The notes: a model not told the origin generated them from the letters alone. Positions 1-7,209 are shown, counted from the first letter of the stretch. The stretch is 27,491 nt of DNA from an uncultured Bacilli bacterium (GCA_947624315.1 CANQJU010000004.1:1-27491), one strand, 5' to 3'. Translations and numbers: made by a program.

Positions 1-1
1 A

Positions 2-208
2 GGTAAAGAACGTTTAAGTAAAATTGGTACTGGCGATCGTAGTGAAAAGATTAGAACATATAACTACCCTCAAAATCGTGTCACTGATCATCGCATTAAT
101 TTCACCATCCAACAATTGGATCGTGTAATGGAAGGAAAAATGGATCCTATTATTGATGCTTTGGTTGCTGAAGACCAACGAAGAGCTCTATCAGGAGAAA
201 ATAAATAA
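2..208 (+). CDS. prfA: Peptide chain release factor 1, C-terminal part
   Basis: RF1 recognises UAA and UAG in the ribosomal A site and triggers peptide release. Only the last 68 residues are present; the gene enters from the left edge already in frame. The segment carries the family hallmark GTGDRSEKIRTYNYPQNRVT, which follows the GGQ loop region of domain 3, and then the HRINFTIQQLDRVMEG stretch typical of the RF1 C-terminus. It ends with TAA, 20 bases before prmC. PrmC methylates the glutamine of the RF1 GGQ motif, so this neighbour pair is functional and widely conserved. The identity is certain from the motif; nothing can be said about the missing N-terminal part. Confidence 0.97.
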   Translation, partial: GKERLSKIGTGDRSEKIRTYNYPQNRVTDHRINFTIQQLDRVMEGKMDPIIDALVAEDQRRALSGENK

Positions 209-228
209 ATGAATAAAGGAGTTTCTTT

Positions 229-1053
229 ATGACTTATCGAGAATTTTTAAAGCAAAACGAAACCACTGCTACAAATACTCATAAAGAAGCTAGTGCTATT
301 CAAAAATTAATAATGGAATATCTTAATCTTACTCCTACTGAATGGTATTTTAATTTAGATAAAGAGATTGATGATATTGATAATTTACAAAAAATAGTTG
401 ATAAATATTTAATTGATAATATTCCTATTCAATATATTTTAGGTTATACTTATTTTTATGGATTAAAGTTTTATGTTAATCAAAATGTTTTAATACCAAG
501 ATATGATACTGAAATTTTAGTCGAAGAAGTTTTAAAATATATTGGAGAAAAGACATGTAAAGTTGTTGATATAGGTGTTGGATCAGGTTGCATTGCAATT
601 TCCTTAAAAAAATATTCTCCCCAAATTGATATGATTGGTGTAGATATATCACAAGAAGCTATTGACATTGCTAAAAAAAATGCTATATTTAATAGTGTAG
701 ATATTGATTTTAGAGTAAGTGATTTATTAGAAAATGTTAATGAGCAAATTGATATTATTGTTTCCAATCCTCCTTACATTTCTAGTAATGATTATGTTGA
801 AAAAATAGTAAAGGATAATGAACCTCATATTGCTTTATTTGCTTTAGAAGATGGAATGTTTTATTATAAACAAATTCTTAAACAAAGTTTAACAAAGTTA
901 TCTTTTTATGGTATGATATTTTTTGAAATTGGGTATAATCAAAAAGACAAGATTATTTCTCTTATAAAAGAATATTATCCTAATTCCAAAATCAAAGTTG
1001 TAAAGGATTTAAATAATATTGATAGGGTTGTAATTGTATATTGCAATCAATAG
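229..1053 (+). CDS. prmC: Peptide chain release factor N5-glutamine methyltransferase
   Basis: This S-adenosylmethionine (SAM)-dependent enzyme methylates the GGQ glutamine of release factors, here most likely the RF1 encoded just upstream. The 274-residue length is normal. An N-terminal helical substrate-binding domain is followed by a Rossmann methyltransferase fold. The SAM-binding segment VVDIGVGSGCIAISL lies near residue 112, and the catalytic NPPY tetrapeptide (VSNPPYIS) near residue 180. The ATG start is set by an AAAGGAG site at 215-221, 7 bases upstream. The gene probably shares a transcript with prfA. The DIGVGSG variant of the usual DxGTGSG is conservative. The call is very secure. 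Confidence 0.96.
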   Translation: MTYREFLKQNETTATNTHKEASAIQKLIMEYLNLTPTEWYFNLDKEIDDIDNLQKIVDKYLIDNIPIQYILGYTYFYGLKFYVNQNVLIPRYDTEILVEEVLKYIGEKTCKVVDIGVGSGCIAISLKKYSPQIDMIGVDISQEAIDIAKKNAIFNSVDIDFRVSDLLENVNEQIDIIVSNPPYISSNDYVEKIVKDNEPHIALFALEDGMFYYKQILKQSLTKLSFYGMIFFEIGYNQKDKIISLIKEYYPNSKIKVVKDLNNIDRVVIVYCNQ

Positions 1054-1066
1054 AAAAGAGATGAAT

Positions 1067-2091
1067 ATGAAGAAAGTAATTTTATTTATATTATTATTAG
1101 TTTTTCTAGCTGTTCCTATATCAGTTAAAGGTGCTATTTTTGATGATGATATTGATGAGGCTTATGAGAAATATGTTAATTATGCTAATTATGCCAATAA
1201 TTATTATTCTATAAACGTTTATCAAGGAATCGTTAATGATAAGCCAACCTATGGTATATACTTTTTTAGCATGACAGCCAAAGAATATCATATTGTTTTT
1301 AGCAATGGCCAAGAAAAGTTTGTTATAAAGGCATATAATCGTCGAGGTGATATTAAAGCTTTAGTTTTTGTAGTTATTGTATCATTCCTCATGTAAGAGG
1401 AGTTCCAAGAAGTAAAGATTTTGAGGTAGCTTTAGAAGAAATCAAAGAGCCACTAACAATTATTTTATATCGTGATAATGTTAGACAGGCATTTAAAGAA
1501 CCAATTGTTTTAAAACCTTTTACAAAAGAAGAATTTAATCAAAATGCAAAGTTTGTAACAACAGGGCAAAATATGGGAGCACGTATAACAAAATTAACTG
1601 TACCTCATAACTATACTAATTTAATATTTATTGTAGTTGCCTTAGCAATAGTTGTTAGTTGTGGTATAATTATTTTAGTCTTTTGGAAATCTAAAAAAGG
1701 TATGTTTAACGAAAGATTAAGGAAAGAAGATACTTTTGATTTCAAAGAATTTTTAAATCAAAACTTTGATGAAAATATACAAGAACCCGATACCATTGAT
1801 TTAGATGAAGATGAATTTAGTGTTGAAAAGGAAGAAGATTTAAAACAAGATGAATCTCTAGATAAACAACCTAAAAATGTTTATGAAAAGAGTTATAAAG
1901 ATATTGAAGAGGAAAAAAGTGGATTTTCAATTAGTGATTATTTGCGTGATAAAGGATTAATTACTGATTATAAAATCGCTAGTGAAGAAGAAAAGCAATC
2001 AATAATGCTTGAGTTAATGAGACTACGTGATGAAAAGAAAATTACAAATGATGAGTATCTTGAGGAGGCTTACAAATTGTGGAAAGAGTAA
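1067..2091 (+). pseudogene. Frameshifted membrane protein with SHOCT-like C-terminus
   Basis: I do not recognise the family. Two reading frames abut. The first (1067-1396) starts MKKVILFILLLVFLAVPISVKG, a clear signal peptide, and continues as a tyrosine-rich presumably extracytoplasmic segment. It ends at TAA 1394-1396. Frame 1 is open from 1357 and continues with IIPHVRGVPRSKDFEVALEE to 2091. It contains a membrane segment near 1618-1690, an acidic linker, and a C-terminal piece (LMRLRDEKKITNDEYLEEAY) resembling the short oligomerisation domain SHOCT. One missing base between about 1357 and 1393 would join them into a protein of about 340 residues. Either the gene is broken or the assembly has an indel. 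Start 1067 is preferred over 1034 and 1061 because GAG at 1058-1060 gives workable spacing. The gene sits between prmC and tsaC, and its 3' end carries the tsaC SD site. Confidence 0.7.
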
Positions 2092-2654
2092 CATTAAACC
2101 AATTGTTACAATTAAAAAAAGAAGATTTAGAAGGAAAACTTATTTGTTTCCCTACTGATACTGTTTATGGAGTTGGAGCAATAGCTACAGATAAAAAAGC
2201 AGTTGAAAAAATTTATCAAATGAAAAGAAGAAATAACAAAAAGCCACTTCCAGTCTTATGTAGTAACATTGATCAAATTAAAGAATATGTCGATGAAATC
2301 GATGACACGATAGCAGCTTTAATGAAAAAATATTGGCCAGGAGCTCTTACAATCATCTTTAATAAAAAGCCTGGTGTTGGTGATCATCTATCTGATAATA
2401 CAATTGCTTTTAGAATGCCTAATTCCAAAATTGCTTTAGATATTATTAATCGTTTTTCACCTATTGCTACAACTTCTGTTAATATGAGCGGTGAAAAGGA
2501 AATTAATAATATTGATGAAATTGAAGAAAAATTTGCTGATTGGATTGATTATATTGTTACCGATGAAGCATATTTATCAAACATCCCTTCAACTGTTGTT
2601 GATGCAACAGGAGTATTTCCAAAAATTTTAAGAGAAGGAAATATTAAGGTATAA
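2079..2654 (+). CDS. tsaC: Threonylcarbamoyl-AMP synthase (Sua5/YrdC/YwlC family)
   Basis: It makes threonylcarbamoyl-AMP from threonine, bicarbonate and ATP, the first step of t6A formation at position 37 of ANN-decoding tRNAs. The protein has 191 residues, the short TsaC form without the Sua5 C-terminal domain. Family signatures are CFPTDTVYGVGA near residue 25, the KRRNNKKPLPVL basic motif (KxR...KPL) near 50, WPGALT near 87, and TSVNMSGE (SxNxSG type) near 133. The start is GTG, served by GAGGAGG at 2062-2068 inside the preceding gene; the two genes overlap by 13 bases, suggesting translational coupling. Its place next to prmC and spoIIR matches the ywlC neighbourhood of B. subtilis. Confidence 0.95.
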   Translation: MERVTLNQLLQLKKEDLEGKLICFPTDTVYGVGAIATDKKAVEKIYQMKRRNNKKPLPVLCSNIDQIKEYVDEIDDTIAALMKKYWPGALTIIFNKKPGVGDHLSDNTIAFRMPNSKIALDIINRFSPIATTSVNMSGEKEINNIDEIEEKFADWIDYIVTDEAYLSNIPSTVVDATGVFPKILREGNIKV

Positions 2655-2677
2655 TATGGAAAAAAACACCAATAATA
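2649..2677 (+). promoter_or_regulatory. Candidate forespore (sigma-F type) promoter of spoIIR
   Basis: GTATA at 2649-2653 matches the sigma-F -35 consensus GYATA. After 14 bases, ACCAATAATA (2668-2677) matches the -10 consensus GGNNANAHTR in five of seven informative positions; the two G are missing. Genes of the SpoIIR family are forespore genes in B. subtilis, which makes sigma-F expected. A sigma-A -10 (TATAAT, 2650-2655) overlaps the same bases. In an AT-rich region this match is only suggestive. Confidence 0.35.
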
Positions 2678-2690
2678 ATATTGGTGTTTT
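2663..2690 (+). terminator. Perfect 11-bp hairpin before spoIIR (terminator and/or translation block)
   Basis: AAAACACCAAT (2663-2673) and ATTGGTGTTTT (2680-2690) are exact reverse complements around a six-base loop AATAAT. The T-rich 3' side makes it a plausible terminator for the prfA-tsaC operon. The stem ends only 3 bases before the spoIIR ATG, and its 3' arm holds the only SD-like bases (GGTG 2683-2686), so any read-through RNA would have spoIIR translation masked. Confidence 0.75.
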
Positions 2691-2693
2691 ATT

Positions 2694-3173
2694 ATGAAAA
2701 AATTTATTTATGTTATTTTAATTTTAATTTTTATTGTTTTGATTATTCCTAAAGGTGAAGAGAATTTACGCATTAGAGTAATTGCAAGTAGTGATACAAA
2801 TTACGACCAAAGAATAAAATATGAGGTTGTTGAAATAGTGAAAAAGGTAATTTCTCCCAATGATTCTAAAAATATTATTAAAGAAAAATTTCCTATACTA
2901 GAAGAAAAAATAAAAAATTTTTTACTTCCTAAAGGAATAACTTTTAATATGGAAATCAAAGATGAATACTTTCCTAAGAAGAGTTTAAATGGAAAAGTCA
3001 TCGCTGAAGGTTATTATGAAGCTTTAGTTATAGAGTTAGGAGAAGGTATGGGGAAAAATTGGTGGACGCTTTTATATCCGGAATATTTTAATATTTCATT
3101 TGAAGATATTAAAAGTGGAGAAGTAGAAGTTAAGTTTTACTTTTGGGAACGTCTTAAAAAAATCTTCAAATAA
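2694..3173 (+). CDS. spoIIR: Stage II sporulation protein R
   Basis: SpoIIR is the signal made in the forespore and secreted into the intermembrane space, where it activates the SpoIIGA protease to process pro-sigma-E in the mother cell. The product has 159 residues. It has an N-terminal membrane/signal segment (about residues 3-20), the family motif LRIRVIASSDTNYDQRIKYE right after it, and the characteristic GKNWWTLLYPEYF block near residue 120. No other in-frame start is possible, because TAA lies at 2676-2678 and no start codon intervenes. The ATG has no ordinary SD site; its upstream region is the 3' arm of a hairpin. The prfA-prmC-tsaC neighbourhood matches the position of spoIIR in B. 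subtilis. The identification is firm, and it implies an endospore-forming or recently endospore-forming organism. Confidence 0.93.
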   Translation: MKKFIYVILILIFIVLIIPKGEENLRIRVIASSDTNYDQRIKYEVVEIVKKVISPNDSKNIIKEKFPILEEKIKNFLLPKGITFNMEIKDEYFPKKSLNGKVIAEGYYEALVIELGEGMGKNWWTLLYPEYFNISFEDIKSGEVEVKFYFWERLKKIFK

Positions 3174-3186
3174 AATAATTTATTAT

Positions 3187-3215
3187 TTCATATGATTAAC
3201 TGGTGATTATATGAA
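3187..3215 (+). promoter_or_regulatory. Possible hairpin covering the start codon of the GNAT-like gene
   Basis: TTCATATGAT (3187-3196) can pair with ATTATATGAA (3206-3215) using one G-U wobble. The nine-base loop shows the GGTG ribosome site and the ATG lies inside the 3' arm. The stem is nearly all A-U, so it is weak and may be chance. Confidence 0.3.
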
Positions 3216-3639
3216 TATTTTAAGTGTTAATGAAGAAAGCAAAGACAAAGTTTATCAATTTATTAGTTTATATGTTAATGGAAAAGTAGATATGGATATT
3301 GTTCAAAATGCTTCGTATGTTGAAAAAGATGATCAAATTATTGGTGTATTATCTTTTGAAACTTTTCAAAGAATTGGACTTATCCGCTATTTTATTTTTA
3401 GTCAAACAGTTAGTGATGATATTGTTTATAAATTATTAGATAGTGTAAAAAGAAAAGCAAGTAAATTGAATATATTTTATTTTGTTACTTTAGTTATGAA
3501 AAAAGAAATAAAAGATTTATTTGAAAGCTTAGGATTTATTTTAATTGATAATAAAAAGGTTTATGTTGAAGAAAGTTGCATTACAAAATCTAACTTTAAA
3601 GATATATATATCTTAAAATGTGATCTAGAAAAAGTTTAA
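3211..3639 (+). CDS. GNAT-fold-like protein (YwlB position)
   Basis: The product has 142 residues and no signal peptide. The predicted order resembles a GNAT acyltransferase: a strand-turn-strand with YVEKDDQIIGVLSFE near residues 36-50, further strands around LIRYFIF, a helix (KLLDSVKRKASKLN), and a late strand pair after a KDLFESLGFILID segment, which is the usual end of GNAT folds. The acetyl-CoA pyrophosphate loop (Q/RxxGxG/A) is not visible, so activity is doubtful. The gene follows spoIIR as ywlB, also an N-acetyltransferase-family gene, does in B. subtilis, which supports orthology. A GGTGAT site at 3202-3207 precedes the ATG. The biological role is unknown. Confidence 0.6.
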   Translation: MNILSVNEESKDKVYQFISLYVNGKVDMDIVQNASYVEKDDQIIGVLSFETFQRIGLIRYFIFSQTVSDDIVYKLLDSVKRKASKLNIFYFVTLVMKKEIKDLFESLGFILIDNKKVYVEESCITKSNFKDIYILKCDLEKV

Positions 3640-3694
3640 TTATCCTTTCTTGTGAAAAATATTTTTTTATGATATAATCATTTTGAAAGGATGA
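3640..3694 (+). repeat. Inverted repeat masking the chitinase SD site
   Basis: ATCCTTTC (3642-3649) and GAAAGGAT (3685-3692) are perfect complements, extendable to 10 bp with T3640-A3694 and a wobble at 3641/3693. The 3' arm is the SD site of the gene at 3699. The 35-base loop contains the whole sigma-A promoter, so RNA started there lacks the 5' arm. Confidence 0.6.
3650..3678 (+). promoter_or_regulatory. Sigma-A promoter of the chitinase lipoprotein
   Basis: TTGTGA (3650-3655), a 17-base spacer and TATAAT (3673-3678) form a vegetative promoter; transcription would start near 3685. The promoter lies inside an inverted repeat whose second arm covers the SD site. Confidence 0.65.
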
Positions 3695-3698
3695 GAAG

Positions 3699-5759
3699 AT
3701 GAAACATTTAAAAGTATTTTTATTCATTTTAATTTTATTTGCAATAGCTGGTTGTAATAAACCAAAACAATTTACAGTAAATTTTTTAGTAGATGGAGAA
3801 ATTATTCAAACCGAAAAAGTTAGTGAGGGTGAAAGTGCAACTAAACCAGAAGATCCTGTAAAAGAAGGATATGATTTTGTGGGATGGGATAAAGACTTTA
3901 ACAATGTTACTAGTGACTTAGATATCAATGCTTTATTTGAAGTAGCTAAACATACTGTTGAATTTTATGTTGATGGTGTATGCGTTGATACTCAAGAAGT
4001 TTTACACAATGGTAACGCTACACCTCCAGAAGTAGAAGAAAAAGAAGGATATACATTTAAAAGATGGGATAAGGAATACAATAACGTTACTTCTGATTTG
4101 AAGATATACGCAGAATTTGAAATTAATACATATTTTGTTAACTTTTATGTTGATGGACAATATATTGATTCAGTAATAGTTGAATATGGTGGTAAAGCTA
4201 TAGCTCCAGAGGTAGAAGAAAAAGAAGGATATACTTTTGTTGGTTGGGATCAAAATATTGATTGTGTTAAAGAAAATTTAGAAGCTAATGCTTTATTTGA
4301 ACCAATTAAATATACAGTTACATTTATGGTTGATGGTGCTGTTTATGAAACACAAGAAGTACCTTATGGTGGAAATGCTACTAAACCACAAGATCCAACA
4401 AAAGATGGTTTTGTGTTTATTGAATGGGATACAGATTTTAATAATGTAAAAAGTGATTTAGAAATTAATGCTCATTTTGAGGAAAACGATATGTTTAATA
4501 AACTTAATGAAGTCGGTTTAGTATTGGATGATATGTTTAAAGATATGGGTGTTTTAGGAGAAACAGCCTTAGAACTTCCAACTGAACTTAATGGAATTGA
4601 AATTCAATGGGGAAGTTCTAATGAAGAGATTATTGCTCCTAATGGAAAGATAACACCTATCTTTACTGAAAACAAATATGAAGAAGTTATTCTTTCAGCA
4701 AAATTAATTTTAGATAATCATGCTATTAATCGTCAATATAATTTACAAGTTGAAAGAAAATACAAAGATTTAAGCAAAGGAATTAATGCTGCTTATAATA
4801 GTGGAGGAACTTTATCAGAAATAGCTTTAAACTATTATGATATTGTTTATTATTCATTCTTAGAATTAAACGATGCTGAAGGTAATTTGAAAAATACCAA
4901 AGGTGTTGCTAATGCTATTAATGTTTACAAAAACAAGCTTCATGCTAAAGGTGGTAGAGCCTTGTTCTCATTTGTTGCTCAAACAGCTAATGATATTGGT
5001 AATTTATTATTAATTATAAAAGATGATGAAAAATTAGATAAGTTAGTAAATAACTTGCTTACATTCTGCCTTGAAAATGATTTAGATGGTATTGATGTTG
5101 ACTGGGAAACACCGCGTGATAGTGGCGCAGGAACATATTTAAAACTAATCAAGAAGATATACGAAACATTTAAAGCTGCTAATCCTCGTCTTTTAGTAAC
5201 AAGCGCAATTGCAGCTGGACCTTGGCAATATGTACAATATGGACTAAAGGAAAGTGCTAAATATCACGACTATATCAATATGATGTCATATGATTTACAT
5301 ACAACAGCATATGCTTCATTCCAAAACGCTTTATATTTTAAAACAAAAGTTTGTCCAACTCAATGTGCAATTGATACATCACTTAAAATTTACAATGATG
5401 TTGGTGTTAAAAATGAACAAATTATCATTGGTGTACCTTTCTATGGTAGAGTATTTATTAATTGTGATGGAGTAGGTATTAATGGTACTCACAATTCATC
5501 TATTAATCAAAGTAGAATTATGACATTATTAAGCAATGGCTATAAAGAATATTATGATGAAGATTGTCAAGTTCCATATCTATATAGTGAAAAAGAAAGA
5601 ACGTTTGTTACATTTGAAAATGCTAGAAGTATAAATGCTAAATGGAAGTTTATTGCTGAGAATGGTCTTGCTGGAATGATGTGCTGGAATTATATTCAAG
5701 ATTATAACAATAAATTGACTATGGCCATGGGTAATGGCAAAGCCGTTTATGGAAAATAA
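3699..5759 (+). CDS. Surface lipoprotein with InlB repeats and GH18 chitinase-type domain
   Basis: A 686-residue surface glycosidase. The N-terminus is a lipoprotein signal with lipobox IAGC (lipid on Cys19). Four InlB-type B-repeats (Flg_new family) follow with an exact 60-residue period (about 24-81, 84-141, 144-201, 204-261), each with an FxVDG start and a GW/RWD/EWD centre. Residues about 268-352 look like a bacterial Ig-like domain (QWGSSNEEIIAPNGKIT). The rest is a glycoside hydrolase 18 barrel with the catalytic DGIDVDWE at 463-470 (acid Glu470), MMSYDLH, and a late GMMCWNY strand. The enzyme probably cleaves beta-1,4-GlcNAc polymers (chitin, peptidoglycan or host glycans) outside the cell. 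It interrupts an otherwise B. subtilis-like order, and carries its own promoter. The exact substrate cannot be read from the sequence. Confidence 0.88.
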   Translation: MKHLKVFLFILILFAIAGCNKPKQFTVNFLVDGEIIQTEKVSEGESATKPEDPVKEGYDFVGWDKDFNNVTSDLDINALFEVAKHTVEFYVDGVCVDTQEVLHNGNATPPEVEEKEGYTFKRWDKEYNNVTSDLKIYAEFEINTYFVNFYVDGQYIDSVIVEYGGKAIAPEVEEKEGYTFVGWDQNIDCVKENLEANALFEPIKYTVTFMVDGAVYETQEVPYGGNATKPQDPTKDGFVFIEWDTDFNNVKSDLEINAHFEENDMFNKLNEVGLVLDDMFKDMGVLGETALELPTELNGIEIQWGSSNEEIIAPNGKITPIFTENKYEEVILSAKLILDNHAINRQYNLQVERKYKDLSKGINAAYNSGGTLSEIALNYYDIVYYSFLELNDAEGNLKNTKGVANAINVYKNKLHAKGGRALFSFVAQTANDIGNLLLIIKDDEKLDKLVNNLLTFCLENDLDGIDVDWETPRDSGAGTYLKLIKKIYETFKAANPRLLVTSAIAAGPWQYVQYGLKESAKYHDYINMMSYDLHTTAYASFQNALYFKTKVCPTQCAIDTSLKIYNDVGVKNEQIIIGVPFYGRVFINCDGVGINGTHNSSINQSRIMTLLSNGYKEYYDEDCQVPYLYSEKERTFVTFENARSINAKWKFIAENGLAGMMCWNYIQDYNNKLTMAMGNGKAVYGK

Positions 5760-5788
5760 TTAGACTTTGAAAAAATAGTAAATAAGTG

Positions 5789-5817
5789 TTTACGATTAAA
5801 GGCTTTTTTGGTATAAT
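5789..5817 (+). promoter_or_regulatory. Sigma-A promoter of rpiB-upp
   Basis: TTTACG (5789-5794), a 17-base spacer and TATAAT (5812-5817) preceded by TGG form an extended -10 (TGGTATAAT). The start would be near 5824. Confidence 0.7.
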
Positions 5818-5846
5818 TATAAAAAAGTTTGTACATTAATCGTGGA
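5789..5846 (+). repeat. Inverted repeat reaching into the rpiB SD site
   Basis: ACGATTAA (5792-5799) and TTAATCGT (5836-5843) are perfect complements; with two G-U pairs and one A-T pair the stem extends to 5789-5799 against 5836-5846, taking in GGA of the GGAGGG site. The promoter -10 lies in the loop, so only read-through RNA has both arms. Confidence 0.5.
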
Positions 5847-5852
5847 GGGAAA

Positions 5853-6314
5853 ATGAAAATTAGTATTGGTTGCGATCATGGTGGATATATCTTAAAGGAA
5901 AGTTTGAAAAAACAATTACTTGATTCTGGCATTGAAGTTATTGATTGTGGATGTTTTAATCAAGAGCGAGTTGACTATCCTGTATATGCTAAAGAAGTAT
6001 GTCAAATGGTCCAAAAAAAAGAAGTAGATTATGGAGTATTGATTTGTACTACGGGAATTGGTATGAGTATTGTTGCTAACAAATATCGCCATATAAGAGC
6101 TGCCTTAGTGACTAACTTAGAAAGTGCTCAATTGACTAGACAACACAACAATAGCAATGTTATCTGTTTAGGAGCTAAGTTTACAAATCCTGCGGATGCT
6201 TTTAGTTATGTTAAAACTTTTATTAATGAAAAATTTATATATGGTAGACACGAAGAAAGAATAAAAATGATTGAGGAGGTAGAAAATAATGAGTGGAAAA
6301 GTGGTAGTCGTTAA
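5853..6314 (+). CDS. rpiB: Ribose-5-phosphate isomerase B
   Basis: RpiB interconverts ribose 5-phosphate and ribulose 5-phosphate in the pentose phosphate pathway. The 153-residue product shows the family pattern: SIGCDHGGYILKE at the N-terminus, DYPVYAKEV near residue 45, the active-site loop LICTTGIGMSIVANK with its cysteine, and LTRQHNNSNVICLGA. The ATG at 5853 is chosen over an upstream TTG because it follows GGAGGG directly and matches the usual N-terminus. The last 26 bases overlap upp, so ribose phosphate supply and PRPP-dependent uracil salvage are coupled. The LacB branch of the family is a weaker alternative; no lac genes are near. Confidence 0.92.
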   Translation: MKISIGCDHGGYILKESLKKQLLDSGIEVIDCGCFNQERVDYPVYAKEVCQMVQKKEVDYGVLICTTGIGMSIVANKYRHIRAALVTNLESAQLTRQHNNSNVICLGAKFTNPADAFSYVKTFINEKFIYGRHEERIKMIEEVENNEWKSGSR

Positions 6315-6918
6315 TCATCCTTTAATTAACCATAAATTAGCATTAATTCGTGATGAAAAAACAGGGACAAAAGATTTTCGTCAAACTGTATCTGAAATTG
6401 GTATGTTAATGGCTTATGAGATTACAAGAAATCTCCCAACAAAAGAAGTTGATATTAAGACTCCTGTTGCTATAGCTAAATGTCATATGTTAGCTAAAGA
6501 AGTTGTAATTGTACCTATTTTAAGAGCAGGGCTTGGAATGGTTGATGGTATTACAGCCTTAATCCCTACAGCAAAAGTAGGACACATTGGTTTGTATCGT
6601 GATGAAGAGACTTTAGAACCTAAAGAATATTATGCTAAATTTCCTAACGTTATTACGGAAGCAACTGTTTTAGTTGTTGATCCAATGCTTGCTACTGGTG
6701 GTAGTGTTTGTCATGCTATAGATGTTTTAAAGAGAAAAGGTGTAAAGAATATAACATATGTTGGGCTTGTTGGAGCTCCAGAAGGTGTAAAACAAGTTCA
6801 AACAAAACATCCTGATGTTGATATTTTCTTAGCTGCTTTAGATGATAAACTAAATGAAAAAGGATATATTGTTCCTGGACTTGGAGATTGCGGAGATCGT
6901 TTATACGGTACAAAATAA
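6289..6918 (+). CDS. upp: Uracil phosphoribosyltransferase
   Basis: It converts uracil and PRPP to UMP and pyrophosphate (pyrimidine salvage). The 209-residue length is standard. The PRPP-binding loop VLVVDPMLATGGS lies near residues 125-138, PILRAGLGMVDG near 77-88, and the uracil-binding C-terminus GYIVPGLGDCGDRLYGTK is complete. The start overlaps rpiB, with a GAGGAGG-type site near 6273-6279. In B. subtilis upp also lies just downstream of rpiB (ywlF). No terminator is visible after the gene; transcription may continue through the DUF1146 gene toward spoIIQ. Confidence 0.97.
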   Translation: MSGKVVVVNHPLINHKLALIRDEKTGTKDFRQTVSEIGMLMAYEITRNLPTKEVDIKTPVAIAKCHMLAKEVVIVPILRAGLGMVDGITALIPTAKVGHIGLYRDEETLEPKEYYAKFPNVITEATVLVVDPMLATGGSVCHAIDVLKRKGVKNITYVGLVGAPEGVKQVQTKHPDVDIFLAALDDKLNEKGYIVPGLGDCGDRLYGTK

Positions 6919-6932
6919 TTGAGGTAAAGAAT

Positions 6933-7154
6933 ATGAATTATCAAGCATATTTACAAGTTTGGTATTTTGTTCTTTTAATTCCCATTAGTGTTATAACTTA
7001 TTATGCTTTAATGGCTATTGATTTTTCTAAAATATTTAAAGCTAATTCCACTTGGCAAATAAGAGTATTAGCAATAATCATAAGTTTAGTATTTGGTTTT
7101 TTAATTGCTGATGGAATATTAGGTATTTTGGATAGAATTTTATCAACCTTGTAA
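6933..7154 (+). CDS. DUF1146-type small membrane protein (YwzB-like)
   Basis: A 73-residue protein with two hydrophobic helices (about residues 8-27 and 45-69) separated by a short polar loop ending in STWQIRVLAIIISLVFGFL. Size, two-helix topology and place between upp and sporulation genes agree with the DUF1146/YwzB family, which sits near the ATP synthase and murA genes in Bacilli. The ATG at 6933 follows GAGG (6921-6924). The function of the family is unknown. No terminator separates it from spoIIQ. Confidence 0.7.
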   Translation: MNYQAYLQVWYFVLLIPISVITYYALMAIDFSKIFKANSTWQIRVLAIIISLVFGFLIADGILGILDRILSTL

Positions 7155-7161
7155 AAAAAAT

Positions 7162-7191
7162 GTATAGAAAATAAAACCTTGGTAAATAATA
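7162..7191 (+). promoter_or_regulatory. Candidate sigma-F promoter of spoIIQ
   Basis: GTATA (7162-7166) matches the sigma-F -35 GYATA exactly. With the preferred 15-base spacer, GTAAATAATA (7182-7191) matches GGNNANAHTR in six of seven informative positions. Transcription would start near 7198, about 12 bases before the GTG start. spoIIQ is a classic sigma-F target in B. subtilis. Confidence 0.6.
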
Positions 7192-7202
7192 ACTACCGAG
7201 GT
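7176..7202 (+). promoter_or_regulatory. Hairpin sequestering the spoIIQ SD site
   Basis: ACCTTGGTA (7176-7184) pairs with TACCGAGGT (7194-7202) across nine positions with one wobble and a nine-base loop AATAATAAC. The 3' arm contains most of GAGGTG, the SD site. There is no T-tract, so it is not a terminator. The candidate sigma-F -10 sits over the 5' arm and loop. Confidence 0.65.
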
Positions 7203-7209
7203 GATAATT

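Noticed and set aside
1355..1396. Programmed -1 frameshift at the T-run (GTTTTTG) in the membrane protein gene
   Set aside because: No proper X-XXY-YYZ slippery heptamer in frame and no evident stimulatory structure; a simple one-base deletion gives a more protein-like joined sequence.
3768..4481. Periodic repeats as a CRISPR array
   Set aside because: The 180-base period is a coding repeat (InlB-type domains) with diverged units, no spacers and an intact reading frame.
5290..5475. Overlapping small frame inside the chitinase gene, and many similar antisense frames
   Set aside because: Low-complexity shadows of real genes without ribosome sites or recognisable composition.
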